A program made the translations under genes and the position numbers. Of a stretch of 64,000 bases of DNA, positions 34,697 to 41,822 are shown piece by piece. The notes under the pieces were generated by a model. The model searched no databases. It worked only from the letters and a program-made list of their open reading frames with translations, and was not told the origin of the DNA. The DNA is taken from the NCBI GenBank assembly GCA_004376375.1, contig SOJX01000061.1, positions 1 through 64,000 of the forward strand, in the 5' to 3' direction. Every line of letters begins with the position of its first letter. Within the stretch, counting starts at the first letter, position 1. The DNA is from Planctomycetota bacterium (lineage in GTDB: Bacteria > Planctomycetota > E44-bin39).

Positions 34697-35347
34697 TCAA
34701 TTCATCCACGCGGGCATAAGCGTGACGACGCGGCCGTAAATCTCCTCGGCCTTCACATAGCCGAAAACCCGCGAGTCCGGCGCCGGCGAATCGATATTAT
34801 CGTTCAGCACGATAAAATGGAAAGCAGGCACCTTTCCCTCCGGGATTTTTCCCGGCTCGACTCCCGAGATTTCATCCCCGTTCACGTGAATCCTGCCCTT
34901 TTCCAGCGTAACCGTGTCGCCTGCAATGGCGATTATGCGCGAGAAAAGCTCGCTTTTCCTGGTTCCGATTTTTTTCCTGAACATGATAATGAACTTCCGG
35001 TTCAGGTTCGCGTTCGGCCTCCCGCACGCAGGCCACGCGCCGTCGTGGTAGCGGAACAACCGGTCGTAAAGAACCGTCCGGCCGCCGGGAAACGCGGGCG
35101 CCATGGCGTCGTTCAGCGAGGGGATTTTCGCGCACCCGTATTCGAGAAACATGAAGCCGAAGGCCAATAGAATCAGAACCGTCATCACACGGCGCGAGAT
35201 TTTGATTATCCGTTTTGCCTTTTCCTGGTCCAGTTCCTTCGTCTGTTTTACTTCGATTACGATTTTCTTCTTTCCCGGTGCCCCGGTTTCTTCTCCGCCC
35301 TCCCCTGCTTTCTGCTCACTGTTCTTGTTCTTGTTTTCGTCCGACAT
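34697..35347 (-). CDS. Signal peptidase I-like protein lacking catalytic residues
   Basis: 216 aa from ATG 35347 (GGGAAAG upstream). A long acidic/basic N-terminal extension, one membrane helix (VMTVLILLAFGFMFLEYG), then the S26 fold. Box B reads PSLNDAMAPAF where active enzymes have SM-P-T, so the serine is alanine (codon GCC). Box D reads LFSRIIAIAGDTV where the general-base lysine should precede RI, so lysine is serine. Box E (VLNDNIDSPAPDSRVFG) is intact. Both members of the Ser/Lys dyad are therefore gone while the fold signature is kept: a pseudo-peptidase, not an ordinary LepB. Confidence 0.82.
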   Translation of the reverse strand: MSDENKNKNSEQKAGEGGEETGAPGKKKIVIEVKQTKELDQEKAKRIIKISRRVMTVLILLAFGFMFLEYGCAKIPSLNDAMAPAFPGGRTVLYDRLFRYHDGAWPACGRPNANLNRKFIIMFRKKIGTRKSELFSRIIAIAGDTVTLEKGRIHVNGDEISGVEPGKIPEGKVPAFHFIVLNDNIDSPAPDSRVFGYVKAEEIYGRVVTLMPAWMN

Positions 35348-35409
35348 ATTACTTTCCCACAACTCCGGGAGGCATTCAGCGCTTCATTTCAAACACTTCC
35401 AATTAAACG

Positions 35410-35438
35410 AGGATATCACGGCTTCGGCGCTTTGTCAA
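35410..35438 (-). promoter_or_regulatory. Promoter of the signal-peptidase-like operon
   Basis: Minus strand TTGACA (35438-35433), 17-base spacer, TATCCT (35415-35410). Start codon at 35347. Confidence 0.65.
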
Positions 35439-35486
35439 GCGAGGCGGGGAAAGGCGCCAAAATTCCAGAGGAAATAACTCCAAATC

Positions 35487-35834
35487 CTACAGACAAAGAA
35501 TAAAACCAGTTATCACGATTGCGCTGGCAATGAAAAAAAGACCTCCAACAATCCTGTGAAGCATAACAGAAAAATGCTTCTTTCTCGTTTTGTCTTGCGA
35601 GATTGAAATTACATGAATAATGATGTATACAAAAAATAGATTACCAAAAGCCGCTATAGCAGTTATTATCACAAACACTGCCTGCTCAATCCAATCCTGC
35701 CCCTGCCCCTTTATCGCAGGCGTATAGCAAATTCCAAGAGTTAATGACATTGCCAATCCAAGCAGGTTGGGAGCAATTGGCAGAATATACTTCGATTTCC
35801 TAATACTCTGCTTATTCACTGACAAGCCTCTCAT
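35487..35834 (-). CDS. AT-rich small membrane protein beside the prophage repressor
   Basis: 115 aa, three or four membrane helices (NLLGLAMSLTLGICYTP, AVFVIITAIAAFGNLFFVYIIIHVISI, GGLFFIASAIVITGFILCL). AT-rich. It begins one base after the repressor stop codon and reads the same way, so it is probably expressed with the repressor as a lysogeny-stage gene (immunity or exclusion function possible, unproven). Confidence 0.65.
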   Translation of the reverse strand: MRGLSVNKQSIRKSKYILPIAPNLLGLAMSLTLGICYTPAIKGQGQDWIEQAVFVIITAIAAFGNLFFVYIIIHVISISQDKTRKKHFSVMLHRIVGGLFFIASAIVITGFILCL

Positions 35835-35835
35835 A

Positions 35836-36570
35836 TCAATAAACAGTCGAGATCAGTTTTGCGACGGGGTAGACCCACTGGACTTTCGAGGCGTGGTAGA
35901 CCTGTGGCGGGTAGCTCGGGTTGACGGCTGTGAGGATTATCGTATCGCCCTGGCGGTTGTACAGCTTACAGGTTATCTCGCCGTCATCGACCTTCGCGAC
36001 GACGGGCCTGTTCTCCTTCACCTCCCAGTTCGGGCAGACGATAACGATATCGCCGTCGTGGATGCGCTCCTCCATCGAATCGCCATGGATTTTCAGGGCG
36101 AAAGCGTTCGGGTCGTCGATCTCGGCCGGGCATTCGACAAACTCGTCGGCGTAACCGATAGGGTGGGTGTCTTCGTAATAAACGGGCTCGCCGGCCGCGG
36201 TGGAGGAAATAATCGGGATTCTGCGGAGCTCGATAACCTGCGCGCTTTCCGGATTCGTATGCTTGTCGACGACCGCCTTCAGCTCGCGGACAAGGTCGCT
36301 CTCACGAGGCTTGCCTTTTTCGACCGGAATGTCTTCCCCGGGATCGCCCATGGAATGGACAAAACTCTCAATAAGAATGTGTGTCGGCTGAACGTCGAAG
36401 GCGCGGGCAAAATCCTCGATAAGGCTGGTATTCAGCCTGCGTATGGAATTTTCAATAAGGCTTATATACGTTTTGGATTTACCGATTTTCCTGGCAAGCT
36501 GGTCGATTGTCCAGCCCCGTTCTTTTCTCAGTTTCCGGATAACTTTGCCAATTCCCTTGAGAGTAGTCAT
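35836..36570 (-). CDS. CI/LexA-type repressor (HTH plus S24 peptidase)
   Basis: 244 aa. N-terminal Cro/CI helix-turn-helix (GWTIDQLARKIGKSKTYISLIENS, residues 19-42), linker, then a C-terminal S24 self-cleaving domain. A possible Ala-Gly cleavage site is in SSTAAGEPVYY, the nucleophile serine is in GDSMEERIHDGD, and the lysine lies in DDGEITCKLY. By analogy with lambda CI it represses lytic promoters and is inactivated by RecA-stimulated self-cleavage on DNA damage. Consensus promoter at 36630-36658. Divergent from the phage operon, with operator candidates between them. Confidence 0.9.
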   Translation of the reverse strand: MTTLKGIGKVIRKLRKERGWTIDQLARKIGKSKTYISLIENSIRRLNTSLIEDFARAFDVQPTHILIESFVHSMGDPGEDIPVEKGKPRESDLVRELKAVVDKHTNPESAQVIELRRIPIISSTAAGEPVYYEDTHPIGYADEFVECPAEIDDPNAFALKIHGDSMEERIHDGDIVIVCPNWEVKENRPVVAKVDDGEITCKLYNRQGDTIILTAVNPSYPPQVYHASKVQWVYPVAKLISTVY

Positions 36571-36629
36571 TTGGACCTCACCTTAATTTACCGAATTACC
36601 ACAACCGACAGGTGACTTGCTCAAATCGA

Positions 36630-36658
36630 ATTTTAACACATACTGAAACTGCTGTCAA
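36630..36658 (-). promoter_or_regulatory. Repressor promoter
   Basis: Minus strand TTGACA (36658-36653), 17-base spacer, TAAAAT (36635-36630). The minus-strand sequence over the -10 box, AGTATGTGTTAAAAT, resembles ACTATGTGTAAAT at the phage promoter (36764-36776), so it may be a third operator used for autoregulation. Confidence 0.7.
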
Positions 36659-36737
36659 ATAATAATAATTTTATTTTCAGAACCTCATTCAGCTCAAGAC
36701 GTAAGGACAACTACCCTAATTTTCACCAAAATTCATC

Positions 36738-36766
36738 TTGACCGTACAGCCTTATGTGTGTATACT
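36738..36766 (+). promoter_or_regulatory. Rightward phage promoter
   Basis: TTGACC (36738-36743), 17-base spacer, TATACT (36761-36766). The operator candidate 36758-36776 covers its -10 box. It points at the activator and the late genes. The gap 36571-36993 has no supported gene. Confidence 0.7.
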
Positions 36767-36776
36767 ATGTGTAAAT
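36758..36776 (+). promoter_or_regulatory. Operator candidate 1
   Basis: GTGTATACTATGTGTAAAT, matching operator 2 at 17 of 19 positions; contains TATAC-N5-GTAAA, a one-mismatch palindrome. It overlaps the -10 box of the rightward promoter, as a repressor site should. Confidence 0.6.
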
Positions 36777-36909
36777 ATCAGGCAGTCTCATGAGGCAAAA
36801 AGAAATCAGCAAAAGCACCTGCTCTGTCACGTATCTCGCAACTTTCTTATAAACCTTAAGAGGTAATAATGTTACGCCTGTTATGCGAAAGAAGAAAAAA
36901 CTGTGATTC

Positions 36910-36928
36910 GTGTTTACTATTTGTAAAT
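36910..36928 (+). promoter_or_regulatory. Operator candidate 2
   Basis: GTGTTTACTATTTGTAAAT, containing the perfect palindrome TTTAC-N5-GTAAA. Direct repeat of operator 1, 152 bases downstream and 66 bases before the activator start. Confidence 0.6.
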
Positions 36929-36993
36929 CCCGGCAGCTTTTCAACCCAATTACAGTACACGACCCGGAAATGAAAATCACTCCCGAGGAGAAA

Positions 36994-37365
36994 ATGAGAA
37001 CAGAAAACAACCCGGCCAAACGCAGGCAGATCGTTAACTGCAGAGACTGCACGGAACGTCCTGCATGCCGCTCAATCTGCAGCTCAATAGAAGATCAGCT
37101 TCCAAGCATGGAGAAAGGAAGGGTCGATGGCCATCAGGTCTGCCGAAGTGTTCTTGCGCCTTCCCTGACCAGATTTGAAGAAGCGAAACTTGTTCTTAAA
37201 TTTAAGCGCACTTTTTCAAAACGGCAAAAGCAGATAATCAGCGCCTACTACATGCAGGGATTAACCATGAAGAAAATTGCAAAACGGTTTGGAATCACAA
37301 TCAGTACGGTAGCAGACTGCAGATGGCGGGTGCTCAGGAAAATTGCGAAAATTCTGAAAACTTGA
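36994..37365 (+). CDS. Sigma-region-4-like HTH regulator of the prophage
   Basis: 123 aa from ATG 36994, which has GAGGAG 3 bases upstream; ATG 36970 and an earlier frame opening at 36910 are alternatives. A Cys-rich segment (CRDCTERPACRSICSS) could bind zinc. The C-terminus is a helix-turn-helix like sigma region 4/LuxR (KRQKQIISAYYMQGLTMKKIAKRFGITISTVADCRWRVLRKI). Its place directly after the operators suggests an early activator of the late operon. Confidence 0.75.
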   Translation: MRTENNPAKRRQIVNCRDCTERPACRSICSSIEDQLPSMEKGRVDGHQVCRSVLAPSLTRFEEAKLVLKFKRTFSKRQKQIISAYYMQGLTMKKIAKRFGITISTVADCRWRVLRKIAKILKT

Positions 37366-37506
37366 TAAAAAATTCAAATTTTCAATTCCTTTTCTTTTAT
37401 GGAGTTAGTTGTCAAAGCTTTTTTCTAACTGTTTGAAGGTACCGTAATTTTCCGCATAGGGTGGAGGCCGAGTTTTTAAGGCAACTGAATTGGAGGAAAC
37501 CGGACC

Positions 37507-37857
37507 ATGACGCCGAAGCCGGACAACCCGCATATAAGAGAGCTTGCCGAGTACTTTTTCGAATGCGCCCTCGAGCTGATGCGAATCTCAAAAGACGGCA
37601 ACCGGCGGGAAACCCCGGGCCGGCAGTCGAAGACAAAGAACCGCGAAACAAACTCACCACTCCTTTACGCAGTCTATGCAAGCGACGACGGGACAAGCCA
37701 CTTTGCCGTCTGCCTTGACGACCCGTTCTGCTTCGCGAGCGGGCCGGACCGGGAAACGGCCGTAAAGGAGCTAATCAAATGCATCAGGGAAAAGTACGGA
37801 TGCGCTTCAACGCTCGACGGGATTGAGGTGCCCGACTTCCTGCCGGAGGATTTTTAA
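37507..37857 (+). CDS. Hypothetical phage protein
   Basis: 116 aa with GGAGG 11 bases before ATG. Two parts: a helical N-terminus (PHIRELAEYFFECALELMRI) and a small alpha/beta C-terminus (SHFAVCLDDPFCFASGPDRETAVKELIKCIREKYG), the latter like a HicB-type fold. No toxin partner is adjacent. Function unknown. Confidence 0.65.
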   Translation: MTPKPDNPHIRELAEYFFECALELMRISKDGNRRETPGRQSKTKNRETNSPLLYAVYASDDGTSHFAVCLDDPFCFASGPDRETAVKELIKCIREKYGCASTLDGIEVPDFLPEDF

Positions 37858-37860
37858 CTT

Positions 37861-37917
37861 GTAGGGGCGGGTCTCAGACCCGCCCGGGAAGAGGGCAGGT
37901 TTGAAACCTGCCCCTAC
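37861..37917. repeat. Double REP-like palindrome (GTAGGGGC type)
   Basis: GGGCGGGTCT-C-AGACCCGCCC is followed by GGGCAGGTTTGAAACCTGCCC, with outer arms GTAGGGGC and GCCCCTAC. A second single copy is at 41776-41804. This looks like a mobile palindromic (REP/BIME-like) family; no REP-associated transposase is seen. Confidence 0.8.
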
Positions 37918-37936
37918 GGAAAACCTGGTACGAAAC

Positions 37937-39325
37937 TTGATCATCAACGTCAGCTACAAAACCGCTCCCCCCAAGCCGACCGATAACGTCAGGCTTGTAC
38001 ATTCCGCATTCGGCATCGGCCTGGGCAGTTCCGAGTTTTCGATCTTTGACAACTTCGATTTTGAAATCAGGCCCGGTGAGATCGCGCTTATAACCGGGTC
38101 TTCCGGCTCCGGCAAAAGCTCGCTCCTTCGGGCGTTCAAGGCCGGGTCCGAAAGCCATCTCGACCTGAAGAACGTTCCCGAGAATCCCGATGCCGCACTC
38201 GTGGACCAGTTCCCGTGCGGTTTCGAGGAAACGCTTCGCCTGCTCAACTCGACCGGACTCGGCGAGGCTTTTCTTTTCCTGCGCCGCCCGTCCGAGCTTT
38301 CGGACGGACAGCGCTACCGTTTCCGCCTGGCCCGCGCGCTGTCGATGAAACCGGACGTGCTTCTCATCGACGAGTATTGCGCTACCCTCGACCGGCTCCT
38401 TGCAAAAGTAATCTCCCACAACCTTCGCAGGACTGTAACACGTGAACGGTTCGCAGTCATCGTCGCCACCACGCACGAGGATTTCATCGAAGACCTCCAG
38501 CCCGACATAATCGTCCGCAAATCTTTCGGCCCGGCCGTCGAGGTTGAACGCCGCACTCCGCAACCCCGTCCGGTCAGTTTCTTCGACCGACTGCAGGTAT
38601 CGAGAGGCACGGTAGCCGACTGGAAACGCTTCGCGCCATTCCACTACAAAAGTCACCGGCTGTGCGCGGTGGACAAGATTTTCAGGCTTACTCTCGACGG
38701 CGAGCCGATCGGCATAGCGGTTTACGCCCACCCGTCGCTTTCCAACCGCCTGCGAAACAGGGTTACCGGGAAACGCTACTGCGGCAGGCCTTTCGCGCCC
38801 CGCCTGAAGCTCATGAACAAGGAACTGCGCGTATTGCAGCGCGTCGTGCTTGACGGCCGTTTCCGCGGCCTGGGTCTGGGCGCACATCTTGTAAGAGAAT
38901 CGGCATCGAAGATGTCAGTGCCTTTCATTGAATGCCTTGCAGTCATGGGCGGCTACAACCGGTTCCTCGAGCGCGCCGGCTTCACACGCACCGGCAGGTG
39001 CCTGGTCCCGGGCGAAGCCCGCCTGCTCGCCGTAAAACTTGAAGAAGCCGGCGTCAGCAGAGACGAGCTTTCGGAACCGGAACGATTGTTTATGAAAATA
39101 AGTTCCATTATCGAGCGCAAACCGGAGATGCTCGAATCATTAAGGCGCTGGTGGTGTTTCCGCAACGCAGTAAAAAGCGGCAAAAACCGCCGACGCAGGG
39201 TCACGGCAGATTCGGTGCGCGAAAACCTGAAACATATCCTGCATCGTGTAAGCAGAGAGCTTTTCAGCGCGCCGTACTATTTCTTCCTCGACAACCGGAA
39301 AAACTGCGAACGAACGGCAAAATGA
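37937..39325 (+). CDS. ABC-type ATPase fused to GNAT acetyltransferase (COG2401-like)
   Basis: About 462 aa. The frame opens inside the palindrome at 37901, but a TTG start at 37937 gives a better N-terminus (IINVSYKTAP). Residues 45-220: ABC ATPase with TGSSGSGKSSLLRAF (Walker A), ELSDGQRYRFRLARAL (signature), VLLIDEYCATLDR (Walker B), and a His switch in VATTHED. Residues 240-370: GNAT-type fold with LQRVVLDGRFRGLGLGAHLV (acetyl-CoA loop). No membrane segment, so it is not a transporter. This fusion is known beside terminase genes in prophage-like regions, but its function is not established; DNA or protein modification linked to packaging is a guess. Confidence 0.85.
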   Translation: MIINVSYKTAPPKPTDNVRLVHSAFGIGLGSSEFSIFDNFDFEIRPGEIALITGSSGSGKSSLLRAFKAGSESHLDLKNVPENPDAALVDQFPCGFEETLRLLNSTGLGEAFLFLRRPSELSDGQRYRFRLARALSMKPDVLLIDEYCATLDRLLAKVISHNLRRTVTRERFAVIVATTHEDFIEDLQPDIIVRKSFGPAVEVERRTPQPRPVSFFDRLQVSRGTVADWKRFAPFHYKSHRLCAVDKIFRLTLDGEPIGIAVYAHPSLSNRLRNRVTGKRYCGRPFAPRLKLMNKELRVLQRVVLDGRFRGLGLGAHLVRESASKMSVPFIECLAVMGGYNRFLERAGFTRTGRCLVPGEARLLAVKLEEAGVSRDELSEPERLFMKISSIIERKPEMLESLRRWWCFRNAVKSGKNRRRRVTADSVRENLKHILHRVSRELFSAPYYFFLDNRKNCERTAK

Positions 39326-39951
39326 AAATCCAGACTATTGAAACCACAAAGCTGCACGAGAACCCGTGGAACCCGAACCGCCTCGAGGGCGCGAAGCTGG
39401 ATGCGCTCAGAAAAATGATAAGCGAAAAAGGGTTCGTGCAGCCGCTTGTCGTGCGGCCCCATCCGGACAGGGACGGCGAATTTGAAATTCTCGACGGCGC
39501 ACACCGTTTCCGCGTGATGAAAGAGCTGGGGAAACAGGAAATCGAATGCGTCGTCGTAAGCGACGAGGGAAAAGACGCAGTCCTCCGAACGCTTGCCATG
39601 AACCGCCTGCGCGGAAGCGAAGACCCGCTGGCGCTCGCCCGGACGATTGCGGACGCGGCATTTAAAGATAAAGAACTCTGCGCATACCTTGCTTTTGAGG
39701 AAAACGAAATCGCGGTCATGCAGGAGCTTCTCTCACCGCCGCCCGAGCCCGACCTCACGCCCGAGGAAATATTTTCCCTGCTCGATTTCTTTCTCACCGT
39801 GAACGAGGCGGACTATGTAAAAGGCATTCTTGCGCAGGCATCGAAGCAGGAGTTGAACGGCTCGGATAATATTGCCCGGGCAATTACAAAGCAGCGGAAA
39901 AACGCGCTCGCGCTCCTGGCAATCATCCGCAGGTATGAAGCCGGTTTATAA
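39322..39951 (+). CDS. ParB/sulfiredoxin-like nuclease-domain protein
   Basis: 209 aa from ATG 39322, whose ATGA overlaps the stop of the ABC-GNAT gene. Residues 1-95 are a ParB N-terminal domain (IETTKLHENPWNPN, ILDGAHRFRVMKELG, TLAMNRLRG). The later half is helical with an acidic patch (PPPEPDLTPEEIFSLLDFFL). No helix-turn-helix partner-binding region of chromosomal ParB is seen. It is translationally coupled to the ABC-GNAT protein and leads into terminase. Confidence 0.85.
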   Translation: MKIQTIETTKLHENPWNPNRLEGAKLDALRKMISEKGFVQPLVVRPHPDRDGEFEILDGAHRFRVMKELGKQEIECVVVSDEGKDAVLRTLAMNRLRGSEDPLALARTIADAAFKDKELCAYLAFEENEIAVMQELLSPPPEPDLTPEEIFSLLDFFLTVNEADYVKGILAQASKQELNGSDNIARAITKQRKNALALLAIIRRYEAGL

Positions 39952-39961
39952 AAGGCAAACG

Positions 39962-40483
39962 ATGAGCGAAGATAAAAAACCCGTAGTCCATAAAAGAGTC
40001 ATGGCCCCCCAGCTCGAGCGCGAGCAGCGCCGGAGAAGGGTGGCATCGCTCTTCGCCCGCGGTATGAATCCGCGCGAGATTGCAGGCGTTCTGAACGTTG
40101 TGCAGGCGACCGTCACCAGGGACCTGAACGCCATCCGCACGAGCATATCCAGGCAGGTAACCAGCATGAACCCGAAAGAGCTCGCCGTCGGTGTCCTGGG
40201 TAACCTGCAGGAAGTTCTCAGGGCGACGTGGGCGCTCTATTCTACGGCCGAGTCGGATAACATCAAGCTGAGCGCGCTCCGCCTGATCGCCAAGGAAGAA
40301 AGCCACCTGATTTACCTGCTCCACTCGCTTGGTTACGGGATGCCTGATATAAAAACCGGAGCGCCGTATGACCCTGTGGCGGAAACAATCGAAAAGTTTA
40401 CCAATGAAGAACTCCGCGGAAGGCTGCGATCTCTCCTCGCTGACCTGGAATCTGGAGAGGGCGGCGGCGCTGAGAAATCCTGA
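39962..40483 (+). CDS. Terminase small subunit-like protein
   Basis: 173 aa from ATG 39962 (AAAGG upstream). A helix-turn-helix lies near residues 25-50 (VASLFARGMNPREIAGVLNVVQATVTRDLNAI), followed by long helices that could form an oligomeric ring, and an acidic/Gly tail. Position directly before the large subunit supports a packaging DNA-recognition role. Its 3' end overlaps the next frame by up to 116 bases. Confidence 0.75.
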   Translation: MSEDKKPVVHKRVMAPQLEREQRRRRVASLFARGMNPREIAGVLNVVQATVTRDLNAIRTSISRQVTSMNPKELAVGVLGNLQEVLRATWALYSTAESDNIKLSALRLIAKEESHLIYLLHSLGYGMPDIKTGAPYDPVAETIEKFTNEELRGRLRSLLADLESGEGGGAEKS

Positions 40484-41048
40484 GCTCTTTGTAAAGAGAA
40501 TTCTCGGATATGCCCTGATGCCGTTTCATGCGCGCTGGATGCAGTTCCGGCTCGAGAACCGCGAAACGCTGATACTCGCGCCGAGAGGACACGGCAAATC
40601 GACGATACTCACCGTCGCCTACGGGTTGTGGCGGGTCGTCGAAAACCCGGACAGAAGACTGCTGGTCGTAAGCGCAACGGCCGTCCAGGCCGTCGCGTTT
40701 CTCAGAGAGATGAGGACGCATGTCGAGCGGAACCCGATTTTCAAACGCGCCTTTGGAAACCTTATCGGGGAAAAATGGACCGAGGGTGAGATTGTGCTGA
40801 AAACCAGACGCCGGATCGCCAAGGAAGCCACTGTAACCGCGCTCGGCGTCGGCGGGCCCATCATCGGGCGGCACTACGATATTATCCTGCTCGACGACGT
40901 CGTGGACGAGGACTCGGCCCGGACCGAGCACATGCGGGAAAAATCCTGGTCTGGTACAGAAAAATCCTCCTGCCCTGCCTCGAGCCGGGCGGCGAACTGC
41001 ACCTGGTCGGAACGCGCTACCACCCGCGCGACCTTTACGGCTCGATAA
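40368..41048 (+). CDS. Terminase large subunit, N-terminal ATPase fragment (frameshifted)
   Basis: 226 aa as read. Walker A is APRGHGKST and Walker B is DIILLDDVVDEDS; these are the packaging motor motifs. After MREK the frame becomes Ser/Arg/Thr-rich nonsense. The next frame from the A5 run at 40939-40943 reads ILVWYRKILLPCLEPGGELHLVGTRYHPRDLYGSIIEAAG, good terminase sequence, so one A appears to be missing (or -1 slippage occurs). That frame then meets TGA at 41087. The ATG at 40404 is an alternative start. Treated as a broken gene together with 41090-41773. Confidence 0.85.
   Translation: MTLWRKQSKSLPMKNSAEGCDLSSLTWNLERAAALRNPELFVKRILGYALMPFHARWMQFRLENRETLILAPRGHGKSTILTVAYGLWRVVENPDRRLLVVSATAVQAVAFLREMRTHVERNPIFKRAFGNLIGEKWTEGEIVLKTRRRIAKEATVTALGVGGPIIGRHYDIILLDDVVDEDSARTEHMREKSWSGTEKSSCPASSRAANCTWSERATTRATFTAR
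40938..40944 (+). other. Frameshift site in terminase (GAAAAAT)
   Basis: Five adenines at 40939-40943. Six would restore the terminase frame. A programmed -1 shift here is possible in principle, but there is no classic X-XXY-YYZ heptamer, and a stop codon follows 143 bases later in the recovered frame. Confidence 0.7.
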
Positions 41049-41089
41049 TCGAGGCGGCCGGAAGCGTTGAGTGTTTTCCGGAAAGCTGA

Positions 41090-41773
41090 ATGAAAGTCCT
41101 GATATCGCCCGCTATTTCCGGGGACCGCGCCCTGTGGGGCGAAATGTTCCCGATTGAAAAACTGGAAGAACTCAGAAAAGAAATGGGAACCCTGATCTTC
41201 AACCTGCAATACCAGAACGACGCAAGGCTTGTGAGAGGCGCCGTGTTCAAGCCGCACTGGCTGAGAAAACACCGCGGCGCGCCCCGGGGCGGGCGGGTCT
41301 TCACCGGCGTCGATCTTGCCATCTCACAAAAGGCAAACGCCGATTATTTCGCGGCAGTTACCGTTTCCCTGTCCGGCGGCAACTTCCATGTAATCGACGC
41401 CAGAAGGGACCGGTGCTCGTTCCTGAACCAGATAGCGCACGTGAAAAGGATTATGGAAGATTTCAAACCGTGCAAAATCGGCGTCGAATCCGTCGCGTAC
41501 CAGGCGGCTTTTACCTCGTACCTCGTCGAGACGACCGACCTGCCGGTAACGCCCGTGCATCCGCGGGGCGACAAGATCACCAGGGCGTACCGTCTCAGCG
41601 CGCTTGCAGAGTCTGGAAGGCTGTTTCTCGGAGAGCATCACCGCGAACTGGAACGCGAGCTCATAAACTTCCCCGACGGGCAGCATGACGACCTCGTCGA
41701 TGCGCTGGAGATCGCCGTCTCGCTCGCGCGGAAACCTTTCAGGCAGACGTTAGCACGGATTGCGGGAATATAA
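41090..41773 (+). CDS. Terminase large subunit, C-terminal nuclease fragment
   Basis: 227 aa beginning immediately after the in-frame TGA at 41087-41089. It carries the RNase H-like nuclease residues: VFTGVDLAIS (first Asp), KIGVESVAY (Glu) and GQHDDLVDAL (Asp). Those motifs are intact, so the second lesion is recent, or the fragment is made as a separate polypeptide; GGAAAGC lies just upstream of its ATG. Compare the N-terminal fragment at 40368. Confidence 0.85.
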   Translation: MKVLISPAISGDRALWGEMFPIEKLEELRKEMGTLIFNLQYQNDARLVRGAVFKPHWLRKHRGAPRGGRVFTGVDLAISQKANADYFAAVTVSLSGGNFHVIDARRDRCSFLNQIAHVKRIMEDFKPCKIGVESVAYQAAFTSYLVETTDLPVTPVHPRGDKITRAYRLSALAESGRLFLGEHHRELERELINFPDGQHDDLVDALEIAVSLARKPFRQTLARIAGI

Positions 41774-41775
41774 AA

Positions 41776-41804
41776 GTAGGGGCGGGTCTCAGACCCGCCC
41801 CTGC
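41776..41804. repeat. REP-like palindrome, single copy
   Basis: GTAGGGGCGGGTCT-C-AGACCCGCCCCTGC, nearly the same as the left half of 37861-37917. It sits between terminase and portal. Confidence 0.8.
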
Positions 41805-41822
41805 AATCGGAAAGGATAAGAA

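Noticed and set aside
36765..37052. 95-codon leftward frame in the prophage control region
   Set aside because: It would cover the operators and the start of the activator, and has no ribosome site.
37507..37857. HicAB toxin-antitoxin module
   Set aside because: Only a HicB-like fold is suggested; no HicA partner on either side.
41087..41089. TGA read as Trp in the terminase (recoded genetic code)
   Set aside because: Many other genes in the window end cleanly at TGA, so a general recoding is not supported.
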